Counted from the first letter of the stretch, positions 1 to 9,356 are shown. The stretch is 64,000 nt of DNA from Alphaproteobacteria bacterium (GCA_025934695.1 JAICWS010000002.1:496001-560000), one strand, 5' to 3'. The notes: generated from the sequence alone by a model not told the origin. Program-made: numbers and translations.

Positions 1-138
1 CCAGAGGTAAAACAGTTCCTAAACTAGGAAAACCGCTCTGTCACAAGAGTGCACGTTGCAGGATATTTATATCCGAGAGGGGGATACTATGTCAACTAAT
101 TCCGGGTGTGATAATGGGAATCCGGGCACCAAATCCGT

Positions 139-321
139 CTACGGCCGGAAGTTTTCGTTCGGGTCGCCGTCGTCGTAGGAATTGGATTTCGTCCGGTCCC
201 GGTAAGGCGTCGAGGAGTAATCGCGCTCGGGGTGGCGACGGCGTTCTTCGGCGTCCTTTCGGGCCTTTTCGTCGAATTCTTCCCGGATGTCGTCCATATC
301 GGTCCAGCCGTCGTCGTTCAT
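139..321 (-). CDS. Small charged hypothetical protein (60 aa)
   Basis: This frame encodes a 60-residue hydrophilic protein rich in Asp, Glu and Arg, with the charged run KARKDAEERRR at residues 19-29 and no membrane segment. The ATG at 319-321 was chosen because a GGAG stands about 6 bases upstream. The frame stays open further upstream, but the composition there looks less like protein. I recognise no family. It stands alone on this strand, divergent from the membrane-protein frame to its right. It is plausible but unproven. Confidence 0.45.
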   Translation of the reverse strand: MNDDGWTDMDDIREEFDEKARKDAEERRRHPERDYSSTPYRDRTKSNSYDDGDPNENFRP

Positions 322-575
322 TGAAAGCTCCGTTGTCGGATAAGGGATCTGTCTAAAGGGATGGAATCGAATAATCCTGAATAACAAGTCCATGACGGTT
401 TTGCCGACCGTGCTGTGAAGTCCCAGGCATGAAACGTGAATAGTCTTAAAAAACCACGCTGGCACAAGATGCACGCAACGATGAAAAGATAGCAAAGCTG
501 GAGTGTTATGTCAATAGTGAGCGTGCCTTCGCCTATACCCATCACTTCCTGAACTGGTTCACGAAGACCGAGCTT

Positions 576-803
576 TTGAAATGGCACCTGGTGCCGCCGC
601 GGCGCCAGGCGGCCATCGGCGTCATCCTGGCCGTGACCCTGGCGGCCTGCCTTTACGATTACCAGTTCTGCTATATGACCCTGCTGCTGCCCTTAAGTAT
701 CATGCACGTGCTGCTGGAATTCCCGCTCGATATGCAGGTCATTCTGGGCCTGCTGGCGCTGGTCACGGCCAAAGTCGCCAAGGCGCGCGGGCCGGTGCCC
801 TGA
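576..803 (+). CDS. Small membrane protein, start unresolved
   Basis: From the TTG at 576 this encodes 75 residues with two hydrophobic segments (about residues 11-26 and 32-66), so it is probably an inner-membrane protein. The same frame is open from 450. Residues read upstream of 576 (including ERAFAYTHHFLNWFTKTEL) look just as protein-like, but that stretch has no ATG, GTG or TTG. Either TTG 576 is the start, a rarer start such as CTG is used, or the 5' end was lost to a frameshift. An ATG at 429 opens a frame that stops after four codons. No family is recognised. Confidence 0.45.
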   Translation: MKWHLVPPRRQAAIGVILAVTLAACLYDYQFCYMTLLLPLSIMHVLLEFPLDMQVILGLLALVTAKVAKARGPVP

Positions 804-987
804 TGCCCGCTGAATGATGGAAAAAGCATATAAACCGGGTTTTTCAGAAGGGGGGCGCTTGACCCCGCCCCAAGTCGACCTTAAATTTGACCAGCCTGCG
901 CCGCAAGGGCTCCGCGCGACTGTGGGTGCCGGTCGATGGCGCGGGCAATGACGACCCGGACAGTTACATAAATTAAGGAAAACGAAC

Positions 988-2670
988 ATGGCCTCTTATC
1001 AATACGTCTATGTCATGAAAGGCCTGTCCAAGACCTATCCGGGCGGGAAAAAGGTGCTGGATAACATCTATCTCAGCTTCCTTCCCGGCGCGAAGATCGG
1101 CGTGCTTGGCCCCAACGGCTCGGGTAAGTCGACGCTGCTCAAAGTCATGGCCGGTGTGGAAAAGGAATTCCAGGGCGAAGCCTGGTCGGCCGAAGGCGCG
1201 CGCGTGGGCTACCTGCCGCAGGAGCCGCAGCTGGATCCCAACAAGACCGTGCTCGAAAACGTCATGGAAGCGATGAAGGACGTCAAATCGCTTCTCGACC
1301 GCTATAACGAGATCACGAACAAATTCTCCGAAGAAGGGGCCGATTTCGACGCGCTCATGGCCGAACAGGGCGAGCTGCAGACGAAGATCGAGCAGGCCGA
1401 CGGCTGGAACCTCGAGCGCACCCTCGAAATCGCGCTCGACGCCCTGCGCTGCCCGCCGGGAGACGCGAAAGTCACGCACCTTTCCGGCGGCGAAAAGCGC
1501 CGCGTGGCGCTGTGCCGCCTGCTGCTCGAAAAGCCCGACCTGCTGCTGCTCGACGAACCGACGAACCATCTGGACGCGGAATCCGTCCAATGGTTGCAGC
1601 GCACGCTGGCCGACTATCGCGGCACCATCGTCATGGTCACGCACGACCGCTACTTCCTCGACAACGTGACGGGCTGGATCCTCGAACTCGACCGTGGCTC
1701 CGGCATTCCGTACGAAGGCAACTATACCGGCTATCTCGACAAAAAATCCAAACGCCTCGAACAGGAAGGCCGCGAGCAGGAAGCGCGCCAGAAGACGCTG
1801 TCCCGCGAACTCGAATGGGTGCGCCAGTCGCCCAAGGCCCGCATGGCGAAATCCAAGGCGCGTATCACCGCTTATAACGACCTGCTGGCCGAAAGCGAAA
1901 AGCACGAGAAGACGCGCACGGCGCAGATCATCATCCCCGTGCCGCCGCGCCTTGGCCAAAACGTCGTCGAGTTCAAGAACGTCTCGAAAGGATATGACGA
2001 CCGCCTGCTGATCGACAATCTGTCGTTCAAGCTGCCGCCCGGCGGCATCGTCGGCGTCATCGGCGCGAACGGCGCCGGTAAAACCACCCTGTTCCGCATG
2101 ATCACGGGCGAGGAAAAGCCCGATGGCGGCGCGATCGACGTGGCGGAAGCCGTCAAGATCGGCTACGTCAACCAGAGCCGCGACGCGCTGAAGGGCGACA
2201 ACAACGTCTGGCAGGAAATCTCGGGCGGCAACGATATCTTCTATCTCGGCAAGCGCGAAGTGAACACCCGCGCCTACTGCGGCTCCTTCGGATTCCGCGG
2301 GCCGGACCAGCAGAAGAAGGTCGGCATTCTCTCGGGCGGCGAGCGCAACCGCGTGCATCTCGCCAAGATGCTCAAAGAACCCGCCAACCTGCTGCTGCTC
2401 GACGAACCGACCAACGACCTCGACACCGAAACCCTGGGCGCGCTCGAAGACGCACTCGAGAATTATGCCGGCTGCGCCGTGGTGATCTCCCACGACCGCT
2501 GGTTCCTTGACCGCCTCGCCACGCACATGCTCGCCTTCGAGGGCGACAGCCAAGTCGTCTTCTTCGAGGGCAACTACGAGGATTACGAGAAAGACCGCCG
2601 CAAGCGCTTCGGCGAGGACGCGGAACAGCCGCATCGCCTTAAGTACAAACCGCTTCGCCGCGCGTCGTAA
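988..2670 (+). CDS. ettA: Energy-dependent translational throttle protein EttA (ABC-F)
   Basis: This is a soluble ABC-F ATPase that binds the ribosomal E site and gates entry into elongation according to the ATP/ADP ratio. Two ABC domains are visible. The first Walker A, GPNGSGKST, lies at residues 41-49 and the second, GANGAGKTT, near residue 355. Both signature motifs (LSGGEKRR and LSGGERNR) and both Walker B regions (LLLLDEPTNHLD and LLLLDEPTNDLD) are intact. There are no membrane segments. The length of 560 aa is normal for EttA. The ATG at 988 follows AAGGAAAA. The C-terminal tail (after about 540) is basic. Confidence 0.95.
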   Translation: MASYQYVYVMKGLSKTYPGGKKVLDNIYLSFLPGAKIGVLGPNGSGKSTLLKVMAGVEKEFQGEAWSAEGARVGYLPQEPQLDPNKTVLENVMEAMKDVKSLLDRYNEITNKFSEEGADFDALMAEQGELQTKIEQADGWNLERTLEIALDALRCPPGDAKVTHLSGGEKRRVALCRLLLEKPDLLLLDEPTNHLDAESVQWLQRTLADYRGTIVMVTHDRYFLDNVTGWILELDRGSGIPYEGNYTGYLDKKSKRLEQEGREQEARQKTLSRELEWVRQSPKARMAKSKARITAYNDLLAESEKHEKTRTAQIIIPVPPRLGQNVVEFKNVSKGYDDRLLIDNLSFKLPPGGIVGVIGANGAGKTTLFRMITGEEKPDGGAIDVAEAVKIGYVNQSRDALKGDNNVWQEISGGNDIFYLGKREVNTRAYCGSFGFRGPDQQKKVGILSGGERNRVHLAKMLKEPANLLLLDEPTNDLDTETLGALEDALENYAGCAVVISHDRWFLDRLATHMLAFEGDSQVVFFEGNYEDYEKDRRKRFGEDAEQPHRLKYKPLRRAS

Positions 2671-2694
2671 CGCTTTATCCAAAGGGGGAAAGAC

Positions 2695-3078
2695 ATGCCG
2701 TTACTCCAGGTTCGCGCGCTGCCGCAGAAAAACCCAATCCGCATTCCTCAGGCGCTCAAGAAGGCCTGCGCTGCCATCGTGGAGGCCTACGGCTGCACGC
2801 CTGGCGAGGTCTGGGCGACCTATGATGAAATCCGCTCGGGCTTCTATATCGAGGGCCAGCAGGCGGTCGCGCAGCAACCGGCGGAAACGCATCCGCCCCT
2901 CGCGGAACTGCTCTGCTTCGAGGGCAAGCCGCAGGACGTGATTGAAAAGACGCTCGCCGCTACCGCACGGGCGCTGGGCGAGGGCCTCGGCACCGGCAAG
3001 AATGTCTTCGTGACTTACCGGGAAGTCAAATCCGGCCAAGTCATCGCGGGCGACATTATCGTACGCAAGGCGGGATAA
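2695..3078 (+). CDS. Tautomerase-superfamily protein
   Basis: This 127-residue protein starts Met-Pro (MPLLQVRALP). After Met removal it would expose the N-terminal proline that is the catalytic base in the 4-oxalocrotonate tautomerase/MIF superfamily. The beta-alpha-beta pattern occurs twice (residues 1-60 and about 63-127), as in fused two-repeat members, but the second repeat does not begin with a usable proline. The substrate is unknown. GGGGGAAAG precedes the ATG, and the kinase-like gene starts 3 bases after the stop, so the two are probably cotranscribed. The family call is an inference from pattern. Confidence 0.6.
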   Translation: MPLLQVRALPQKNPIRIPQALKKACAAIVEAYGCTPGEVWATYDEIRSGFYIEGQQAVAQQPAETHPPLAELLCFEGKPQDVIEKTLAATARALGEGLGTGKNVFVTYREVKSGQVIAGDIIVRKAG

Positions 3079-3081
3079 CGG

Positions 3082-3891
3082 TTGGCTGAAACGCCGCTGC
3101 AACTTTACCTGTCGCGCTGGGGTCTTTCTGATCCCGCGCTGCTCGCGACCACGAACACCAGCCATATTTACCGCGTCCATTGCGGCGGCGATGCCGCCGT
3201 CCTGAAATTGCTGTCCGACGCGGGACGCAAGGATGAATCCGCCGCTGCGAACGCGCTTCAATGCTTTGGCGGCAAAGGCGCGGTGCGGCTGCTGCGGCAC
3301 GACGCGGGGGCGCATCTGCTCGAATATGCGGACGGCGAAGATCTCAAGGCGCTCGTCATGCGCGGCGGCGACGAAGCGGCGGCGGAGATCATCGGCGACG
3401 TGCTGAACAGACTTCACGCCGCGCCGCGAAAGCCCGAAGGGCTTGTTCCGCTCCGCCGCTGGTTCCGCACGCTCTTCGCGCTCTCGGACCGCCATCCCGT
3501 TTGCGGTGATGCGGCGGCGGCGGCGGAAAAGCTGCTGGCCGAGAACGCCGCGCCGCGCGTCCTGCACGGCGATATCCACCACGAAAACATCCGTCATTCG
3601 GCGCGCGGCTGGCTGGCGCTCGATCCCAAGGGGCTTTACGGCCCGCGCCTTTACGACGCGGCGAATACCCTGTGCAACCCCGCGGGGATGGAAAGCCTGT
3701 CGGAAAACGAAGCGCGGCTGCTGAAGATATCCGGCCTTCTCGCGGACAAGCTGAAAGTCCCACGCGGCAAACTGCTGGCCTTCGTTTTCGCCTATGCCGG
3801 TTTAAGCGCCTGCTGGAGCATCGAGGACGGGCAGGACCCGTCGCACGCGCTGGCGATCGCCAGGCTGGCGCAGCCGCACGCCGATATCTAA
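3082..3891 (+). CDS. Aminoglycoside phosphotransferase-like kinase (APH(6)-like)
   Basis: This 269-residue protein has the small-molecule kinase fold of the APH(6)/hydroxyurea phosphotransferase group. The catalytic loop HGDIHHEN is at residues 162-169, and the metal-binding DPKG followed by GPRLYDAAN is near residues 180-194. The start is a TTG three bases after the upstream tautomerase stop, which implies translational coupling. Known APH(6) enzymes phosphorylate streptomycin, but many chromosomal relatives act on unknown metabolites, so resistance should not be assumed. Confidence 0.75.
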   Translation: MAETPLQLYLSRWGLSDPALLATTNTSHIYRVHCGGDAAVLKLLSDAGRKDESAAANALQCFGGKGAVRLLRHDAGAHLLEYADGEDLKALVMRGGDEAAAEIIGDVLNRLHAAPRKPEGLVPLRRWFRTLFALSDRHPVCGDAAAAAEKLLAENAAPRVLHGDIHHENIRHSARGWLALDPKGLYGPRLYDAANTLCNPAGMESLSENEARLLKISGLLADKLKVPRGKLLAFVFAYAGLSACWSIEDGQDPSHALAIARLAQPHADI

Positions 3892-3895
3892 AGAA

Positions 3896-4513
3896 TTACT
3901 TCGCGAGCTTGACCTGGTGCTTGCGCAAAGAGTCGAGCAGCGCCTCGACCTTGCCGCCGCCAGATTCGATCACGCCGTCGAAATCGTCGCGCTGGGTGAC
4001 GCTCATGCTGATTTTTTCGACAAGCACGTCGACGATCTTCATCTGGCCGCCCTTGTTGCGGACGCGCCATTCGACGTCGACCGGCGGGCCGTCATTCTGC
4101 ATGATCTGGCTGGAGACCATCGTATCCTGGTCGCCCGAAGGCTCCGCGCCGGTCACCTTGAAAGCCTGGCCCGAATAATCCTGGAAGCGCCGGGTATAGG
4201 TCTCGACGATCATGTTCTCGAACAGCTTGAAGTATTCGTCGCGCTGGGCGTCTGTCGCCTCGCGGTAATGGGTCCCCAGCACGAAGCGGCCGATCGTATG
4301 GATGTCGAAATTCTCCTCCAGCAGCGCCCGGACGCGGCGCGCGCGCTCGGCCTTCGGCAGGCCCTTGGCCGTCAGCGAGGTCAGCGCCTTGTCGCCCAGT
4401 TTCTGCACGAAGGCAACGGCCGGACTGTCGGCACCCTTGGCATTGGCGGGCAGGCATGCGCCGAACAGGAACAGCGCCAGGATCAGGGTGAGTGAAAGGG
4501 CACGCATCTTCAT
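3896..4513 (-). CDS. mlaC: MlaC family periplasmic phospholipid-binding protein
   Basis: MlaC shuttles phospholipids across the periplasm between the outer-membrane MlaA complex and the inner-membrane Mla ABC transporter, maintaining lipid asymmetry. The N-terminus is a signal peptide (hydrophobic residues 5-19) with a probable cleavage after ANA at residue 25. A Cys at position 20 gives a weak lipobox alternative. The body has the family pattern FDIHTIGRFVLG and YTRRFQDYSGQAFKV. The length (205 aa) is normal. It follows mlaA by 25 bases on the same strand, forming a two-gene unit. The MlaFEDB genes are not in this window. Confidence 0.88.
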   Translation of the reverse strand: MKMRALSLTLILALFLFGACLPANAKGADSPAVAFVQKLGDKALTSLTAKGLPKAERARRVRALLEENFDIHTIGRFVLGTHYREATDAQRDEYFKLFENMIVETYTRRFQDYSGQAFKVTGAEPSGDQDTMVSSQIMQNDGPPVDVEWRVRNKGGQMKIVDVLVEKISMSVTQRDDFDGVIESGGGKVEALLDSLRKHQVKLAK

Positions 4514-4538
4514 CGCCTCTTCGGTTCAGGTTGGTCTA

Positions 4539-5327
4539 TTAGGGGTGATCGGGTTGCTGCTGCTTCGCGCCCTTGTCGTAGTCGGGAATATCGACGTTCT
4601 CGGGCTTCCTGTGCTGGATCTTGGCGCGGCGCTCCTGCGCATAGGCGCTGCGCACCGCGGCGTAATAATCGAGGCTGTTGGCGCGCAGGTCGTTCATCGC
4701 CTTCATGATGCGCGAACGCTGGTCGACGTAATCGACGCCGAGGCGCGTGTAATAAATCCAGCGGCGGTGGGTGTTGAAGGCCCAGAGGCGCACCGGGTCG
4801 ACATAGCTGTCGGCCGCCGTGCCTGCCGCGTCGCGCAGCGACGAGGGGCCGAGGACGGGAATGACGATGTAGAAGCCGGGTCCGAAGCCCCAGACGCCCA
4901 GCGTCTGGCCGAAGTCGGCGTCTTTGTATTGCAGTCCGGCGCTCGTCGCCGGGTCCATCAGGCCGCCAACGCCCGCCGTCGTGTTGATGACGAAGCGCGC
5001 GGTCGATACGCCGGCCTGGCGGAAGTCGCCCTGCAGCAACTCATTGCCCACCAGGATCGGCGAGGTCAGGTTGCGCATGAAGTTATGCACGCCCGAACGC
5101 ATGAAATCCGGCACGATCGCCACATAGACGCGGCAGATCGGGTCGATGATGATCTTGTCGAGGACATTGTTGAACCCGAAGATGCCGCGGTTGATCGGCT
5201 CGAACGGGTCGTTGATCCCGGCCTTGGCGCCGTCCTTCGGATCGACCGAGTGCGCGCAGCTGGCCGTGCCCATCACCAGGAACACGCAGAAAAGCATGAT
5301 CAGAAATTTAGATGCCGGCTTCTTCAT
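4539..5327 (-). CDS. mlaA: MlaA (VacJ) family lipoprotein
   Basis: This is an outer-membrane lipoprotein that removes mislocalised phospholipids from the outer leaflet and passes them to MlaC. A lipoprotein signal ends in TASC with the lipidated Cys at 24. The hallmark DPFEPINR is near residues 41-48, followed by the hydrophobic ring and donut segments typical of VacJ. The C-terminal tail is basic, then rich in Gln and Pro. It lies directly upstream of mlaC. The length (262 aa) fits the family. Confidence 0.92.
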   Translation of the reverse strand: MKKPASKFLIMLFCVFLVMGTASCAHSVDPKDGAKAGINDPFEPINRGIFGFNNVLDKIIIDPICRVYVAIVPDFMRSGVHNFMRNLTSPILVGNELLQGDFRQAGVSTARFVINTTAGVGGLMDPATSAGLQYKDADFGQTLGVWGFGPGFYIVIPVLGPSSLRDAAGTAADSYVDPVRLWAFNTHRRWIYYTRLGVDYVDQRSRIMKAMNDLRANSLDYYAAVRSAYAQERRAKIQHRKPENVDIPDYDKGAKQQQPDHP

Positions 5328-5388
5328 TCTTTCCCCAAGTACGGATTCTACCGCCCTTACAGTCTATCGCTATAAAATTACTCAATAC

Positions 5389-6483
5389 TTAACCGTCTTC
5401 CATGTGCAACAACGCCGTGGTTCCGAGGAGAAGACTGACCGCCGCGGGTGTCCAGGCTGCCAGGTAAACAGGTATCTTCTGGGAAATACCAAAGGCGTGA
5501 AGCATTGATTCCATGAAGAATATAAAGAAGCCGACGCCGACTCCCAAGACGATCATAGCCCCCGTACCGCCGAATCTTGGCGGGCGTAGCGAAAATGTCG
5601 CAGCCAATAAGATCATCGCCATGAACAGGAAGGGTTGGGCGAGCAGGGCCTGGAAGTGGATATGCAGGGGCGTGGTCGGCACCCCCGTCTCTTCCATAAT
5701 ATATATGTAATCCGGGATACTCCAGAAGGAGATGGTATCCGGGTCGGCGAAGGATTCTTCGATCTTCTGGGACGTCAGCTCGGTCGGCAGGCGGCGGATC
5801 GCCTCGTGGTTCGAGGCATTATGTTCATTTACCAGCGCGTCATGGATTTCCCAGTAGCCGTCTTTCAGGAAGGCCTCGGGCGCGTCGATGCGGGCCGTAA
5901 AATTGTCCGCGTTATCGAAAAAGAACACCATGACGTCCGCCAGCCGCCAGGCTTTTTCATCGAAACTTTCGGAATGGATCAGGGCATAGCCGTCTTTCGT
6001 CGGTTGGCGCAGCCAGATGCCGGTGCGCGACACGGTGACAAGGTTGCTGTTCTGTTGCAGGTAGAGGCTCAGCATCTGGTTGTATTTGGCCAGCAAGGTC
6101 GACGAAACTGGGTTGACGACGGTCGTCGAAAAGACCCCGACCAGAATGGCGCCCGCCAGCATGGGCGTCAGGAACTGCCAGACCGATACGCCGGCGGCCC
6201 GGATAACAATGAGTTCATTTGTCTTGTTGAGGCGCCAGCAGGTGAAAATAGCGGCGAACAGCACGCCGAAGGGCAGCATGATCTGCGCCATCTCGGGCAT
6301 CTGCAGCCCGCCGATGGCCAGCAGCGTGCGGAACGGCACATTTTCGTGGGTGGCGGCGCGGCGCATGAGATCGATGATCGTGAACAAATATACCACGCCC
6401 ATCAGCACGCACATGACGGCGGTGAAACCGGCCAGGAAGCGGCCGAAGATATAGCGGAACAGCGTAGGCGAGCCGCTGATCAT
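5389..6483 (-). CDS. lptG: LPS export ABC transporter permease LptG
   Basis: This is one of the two integral-membrane subunits of the LptB2FG complex, which extracts lipopolysaccharide from the inner membrane. The hydrophobic N-terminal pair (about 10-75), periplasmic beta-jellyroll middle (about 120-270) and three or four C-terminal membrane helices are all present. The ATG at 6483 (MISGSPTLFRYIF) was chosen over an upstream in-frame start because it overlaps the lptF stop as ATGA, which is typical translational coupling. The protein is 364 aa. Confidence 0.92.
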   Translation of the reverse strand: MISGSPTLFRYIFGRFLAGFTAVMCVLMGVVYLFTIIDLMRRAATHENVPFRTLLAIGGLQMPEMAQIMLPFGVLFAAIFTCWRLNKTNELIVIRAAGVSVWQFLTPMLAGAILVGVFSTTVVNPVSSTLLAKYNQMLSLYLQQNSNLVTVSRTGIWLRQPTKDGYALIHSESFDEKAWRLADVMVFFFDNADNFTARIDAPEAFLKDGYWEIHDALVNEHNASNHEAIRRLPTELTSQKIEESFADPDTISFWSIPDYIYIMEETGVPTTPLHIHFQALLAQPFLFMAMILLAATFSLRPPRFGGTGAMIVLGVGVGFFIFFMESMLHAFGISQKIPVYLAAWTPAAVSLLLGTTALLHMEDG

Positions 6484-7634
6484 GCCGACCGTCCTTCCCA
6501 GCGCCGGTTCAGGCGCGCGTTCCATGCGCGCACCGCGCGCATGATGCGCTGTTCGCCCACGAGGTGCAGCGACCAGGCGCAGAAGAGAATGGGCGCAATC
6601 GTCAGCGTGACCAGGAAAATATCGGCCGACAGGTGTTTTTTCGCGGCATTGGTGATAAAGGCGTTCAGCATCGCCAGCGCCGCCACGGCGACGGCGGCCC
6701 CCAAGACTTTCCTGCTCTGGCCGCGGCGATTGAAGGGGCCGAGCAGGATGGAGGCCAGCGCCACCATCGAAAAGCTGAAGGTCGTAAAGGGCGTCGTCAG
6801 CCGATTGACGGCCTCGGCCATGAACAGGTCATGCGTCTCGCGGCCCTTGCGGTCGGTGGCGTCATAATCGAAAAGCTCGGGCAGCGTGCGCTCGCCCGCG
6901 TCATGGCTGCGCCGTTGCGGCCCGTTTTCGAGGCCGTTGATCTCGATCGTGTAGCGCGAGAAATAAAGCTTGGTGATGACCGTCGTGTCGTCGTCCATCT
7001 GCTGGCGCAGCCCGTCGAAAACGACGATATCGGGCACGTCGCCGTTGAGCGCAATGCGGCCGCGCTTCGCGGTGATGGTCACCGGCGGCTTGCTCTTGTC
7101 GCGCGTGTCGTGGATGACAAGGCCGGTCAGGTCGCCGTTCTCGCTGCGCGAGCGCACATAGACCGTCAGGTCCTTGCCGAAGGTATTGAACACGCCTTCG
7201 CGCACCAGGAAGGCCGAATACTGGTTGCGGATGGCGTCGCGCAGGTCCTGCATGGCGGCGAACGACATGGGCGACAGGTAGGTGGTCAGGCATAAAAGGA
7301 TCAACGTGATACCGGCAGCGACGGCCAGCGCGGGCTTGGCCATCGCATACTGGTCGACACCGCAGGAGCGCAGAACGATCAGCTCATTATCCATAATCAT
7401 TTTATTGTAAACGAAGAGGATGGCGGTGACGAGCGAAATGGGGAGGATGGTTTCCAGAAAGCGCGGCAGCGAAAGGGCGACCAGCTTGATGAAGAGCATC
7501 GGCGGCGCGTCGGAATTCGCCACCAGTTCAAGGAGCTTAAGCGACTGGGTCAACCATATCACCGCCGTCAGCGTCAACGCGATGAACAGCGTCGCCGAGA
7601 GCAGATTCTTCATAAGGTAGCGCGTCACCAGCAT
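6480..7634 (-). CDS. lptF: LPS export ABC transporter permease LptF
   Basis: This is the partner permease of LptG in LPS transport. It is 384 aa, starting MLVTRYLMKNLL, with an N-terminal membrane helix pair, a periplasmic domain from about 115 to 275 (motifs VFNTFGKDLTVYVRS and GRIALNGD), and C-terminal helices in about 285-360. It is the first gene of the lptF-lptG pair and is divergent from pepA, an arrangement conserved across many proteobacteria. The promoter must lie in the 114-base gap to pepA. Confidence 0.92.
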   Translation of the reverse strand: MLVTRYLMKNLLSATLFIALTLTAVIWLTQSLKLLELVANSDAPPMLFIKLVALSLPRFLETILPISLVTAILFVYNKMIMDNELIVLRSCGVDQYAMAKPALAVAAGITLILLCLTTYLSPMSFAAMQDLRDAIRNQYSAFLVREGVFNTFGKDLTVYVRSRSENGDLTGLVIHDTRDKSKPPVTITAKRGRIALNGDVPDIVVFDGLRQQMDDDTTVITKLYFSRYTIEINGLENGPQRRSHDAGERTLPELFDYDATDRKGRETHDLFMAEAVNRLTTPFTTFSFSMVALASILLGPFNRRGQSRKVLGAAVAVAALAMLNAFITNAAKKHLSADIFLVTLTIAPILFCAWSLHLVGEQRIMRAVRAWNARLNRRWEGRSA

Positions 7635-7748
7635 TTTCAGGCATCTCGGGGTAGCATAAAGGCGTGCATCTCTTTATATTTTATATTCATGTTTTCCGGG
7701 CTTTTTCTAGCCCATTCCCTGTCAAAAAGAAAGTGAAACAGGCTTTCC

Positions 7749-9251
7749 ATGAAGATCTCATTCGACACAAAACCCCAGAAAACCGATGCTTTCGTCGCTT
7801 TCGCGACGGAAGGAGGCAAGCTTCTGGAGCCGGGCAAGTGGGCCGACAAGAAAACCGGCGGCGCGCTCAAGCGCGCGATCGAGGCCGAAAAGTTCGAAGC
7901 CAAGAAAGGCCAGACGCTTGTCGTTCCGGGACCCCAGGGGCTGCCCCACAGTCATGTGATCATCGTGGGCCTCGGCAAGCCGGAGGAGCTCAAAGAGAAA
8001 GATTTTGAGAAGCTCGGCGGCACGGTCGTCTCGATCCTCAACGGCCGCAAGGCCTCCTCGGCCGAAATGGCCTTCCGCACCGACGGCGCGAAAATCAAGA
8101 ATATCGATCCGCGCCATGCCGCCGCGCGCATGGCGACAGGCGCGCTGCTCTCTGCCTATCGTTTCGACAAATACCTGACCAAGGAACCGAAAGAGAAGAA
8201 ACCGACGCTCAAGTCGCTTGCCTTCACCGTCGAAGATCCGGCCAAGGTCAAGAAGCTCTTCTCCGAAGACCAGAAAGTGGCGGATGCCGTTTATCTGGTG
8301 CGCGACCTCGTCTCGGAGGCGCCGAACGTGCTCTACCCCGAAAGCTTCGCCACCATCATCAAAAAAGAACTGTCGCCGCTGGGCGTCGACGTGAACATTC
8401 TCGATGCGCGCGATATCGAGCGCAAGGGCATGGGCGCGCTGATGGCGGTCGGACAAGGCAGCGCGCGCGAACCGAAACTCGTCTCGATGGAATACCGCGG
8501 CGCGGGCAAGAAGGATCCCACCGTCTGCTTCGTCGGCAAGGGCGTGACCTTCGACACCGGCGGCATTTCCATCAAGCCGGGTCCCGGCATGGAAGAAATG
8601 AAATGGGACATGGCGGGCGCAGCCGCCGTGACGGGCCTGATGAAGGCCTTGGCCGCGCGCGAAGCGAAAGTGAATGCCGTCGGCGTCGTGGCGCTGGCCG
8701 AAAACATGCCGTCCGGCACCGCCTGCCGGCCTGGCGACATCGTGACCACGATGTCGGGGCAAACGGTGGAAATTCTCAATACGGACGCGGAAGGCCGCTT
8801 GATCCTGTGCGACGCGCTCTGGTACGCGCAGGAGGAGTTCGAGCCTACTCATATTGTCGACCTTGCGACGCTGACGGGCGCCGTGATCATCGCGCTGGGG
8901 CATGAATATGGCGGCATTTTCTGCAACGACAGCGACTTCGCCCGCGACCTGATCGAGGCTGGCAAGACCGTCGGCGAAGAGCTCTGGCGCATGCCGCTCA
9001 ATGATGCCTGGGACAAGGCGATCGACAGCCCCGCCGCTGACATGAAGAATATTTCCGGCGGCCGCGACGCGGGTTCCGCCATCGGCGCGCATTTCCTCAA
9101 GCGGTTCATCCAGGACGGCGTGAAATGGGCGCATCTCGACATCGCCGGCGTCGCCTGGGCGAACAAGGACCGCGTGAGTGTGCCCAAGGGCGCCTCGGCC
9201 TTCGGCGTGCGCCTGCTCGACCGCTACGTGGCCGAGAACTGGGAGAAGTGA
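7749..9251 (+). CDS. pepA: Leucyl aminopeptidase (M17)
   Basis: This is a cytosolic hexameric two-metal aminopeptidase that removes N-terminal residues from peptides. In some bacteria PepA also acts as a DNA-binding regulator. The metal-binding Lys/Asp motif GKGVTFDTGGISIKP is near residue 264, and the family signature NTDAEGRL is near 344-351. The N-terminal macro-like domain spans about 1-160. The length (500 aa) is normal. The ATG at 7749 follows an A-rich, weakly Shine-Dalgarno-like stretch (AAAGTGAAACAGG). It is divergent from lptF. Confidence 0.95.
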   Translation: MKISFDTKPQKTDAFVAFATEGGKLLEPGKWADKKTGGALKRAIEAEKFEAKKGQTLVVPGPQGLPHSHVIIVGLGKPEELKEKDFEKLGGTVVSILNGRKASSAEMAFRTDGAKIKNIDPRHAAARMATGALLSAYRFDKYLTKEPKEKKPTLKSLAFTVEDPAKVKKLFSEDQKVADAVYLVRDLVSEAPNVLYPESFATIIKKELSPLGVDVNILDARDIERKGMGALMAVGQGSAREPKLVSMEYRGAGKKDPTVCFVGKGVTFDTGGISIKPGPGMEEMKWDMAGAAAVTGLMKALAAREAKVNAVGVVALAENMPSGTACRPGDIVTTMSGQTVEILNTDAEGRLILCDALWYAQEEFEPTHIVDLATLTGAVIIALGHEYGGIFCNDSDFARDLIEAGKTVGEELWRMPLNDAWDKAIDSPAADMKNISGGRDAGSAIGAHFLKRFIQDGVKWAHLDIAGVAWANKDRVSVPKGASAFGVRLLDRYVAENWEK

Positions 9252-9261
9252 CCGCATTGGC

Positions 9262-9356
9262 GGTCATCCCCGCGAAGGCGGGGATCCGGGCCGCGCGAAG
9301 CGCATTTATAAATGCCGCGTTGCGGCGGACCAGACCCCCGCCTGCGCGGGGGCGAC
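9262..9356. repeat. Paired palindromic intergenic repeat (REPIN-like)
   Basis: Two hairpins face each other: TCATCCCCGCGAAGGCGGGGATC on the left and ACCCCCGCCTGCGCGGGGGC on the right, with about 35 bases between. Copies with the same CCCCGC core lie at 39718-39790 and 61594-61675. It fills most of the gap between pepA and the LplT-Aas gene. Confidence 0.75.

Noticed and set aside
89-178. 29-codon frame after GAGAGGGGG
   Set aside because: A fair ribosome site is present, but the frame is short, overlaps the tail of the opposite-strand gene and has a simple composition.
973-2682. A 569-residue open frame antisense to ettA
   Set aside because: It is the mirror of a clear ABC-F gene in high-GC DNA, where long antisense frames arise by codon bias. 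The translation is a repetitive Arg/Ala/Val mix without motifs.
3082-3891. Aminoglycoside resistance gene
   Set aside because: The kinase motifs are there, but substrate cannot be told from them and the gene sits in a housekeeping context. Resistance would be overcalling.
7637-7903. 88-residue minus-strand frame over the start of pepA
   Set aside because: It overlaps the pepA start and the lptF promoter region, has no family pattern and is best explained as an antisense shadow.
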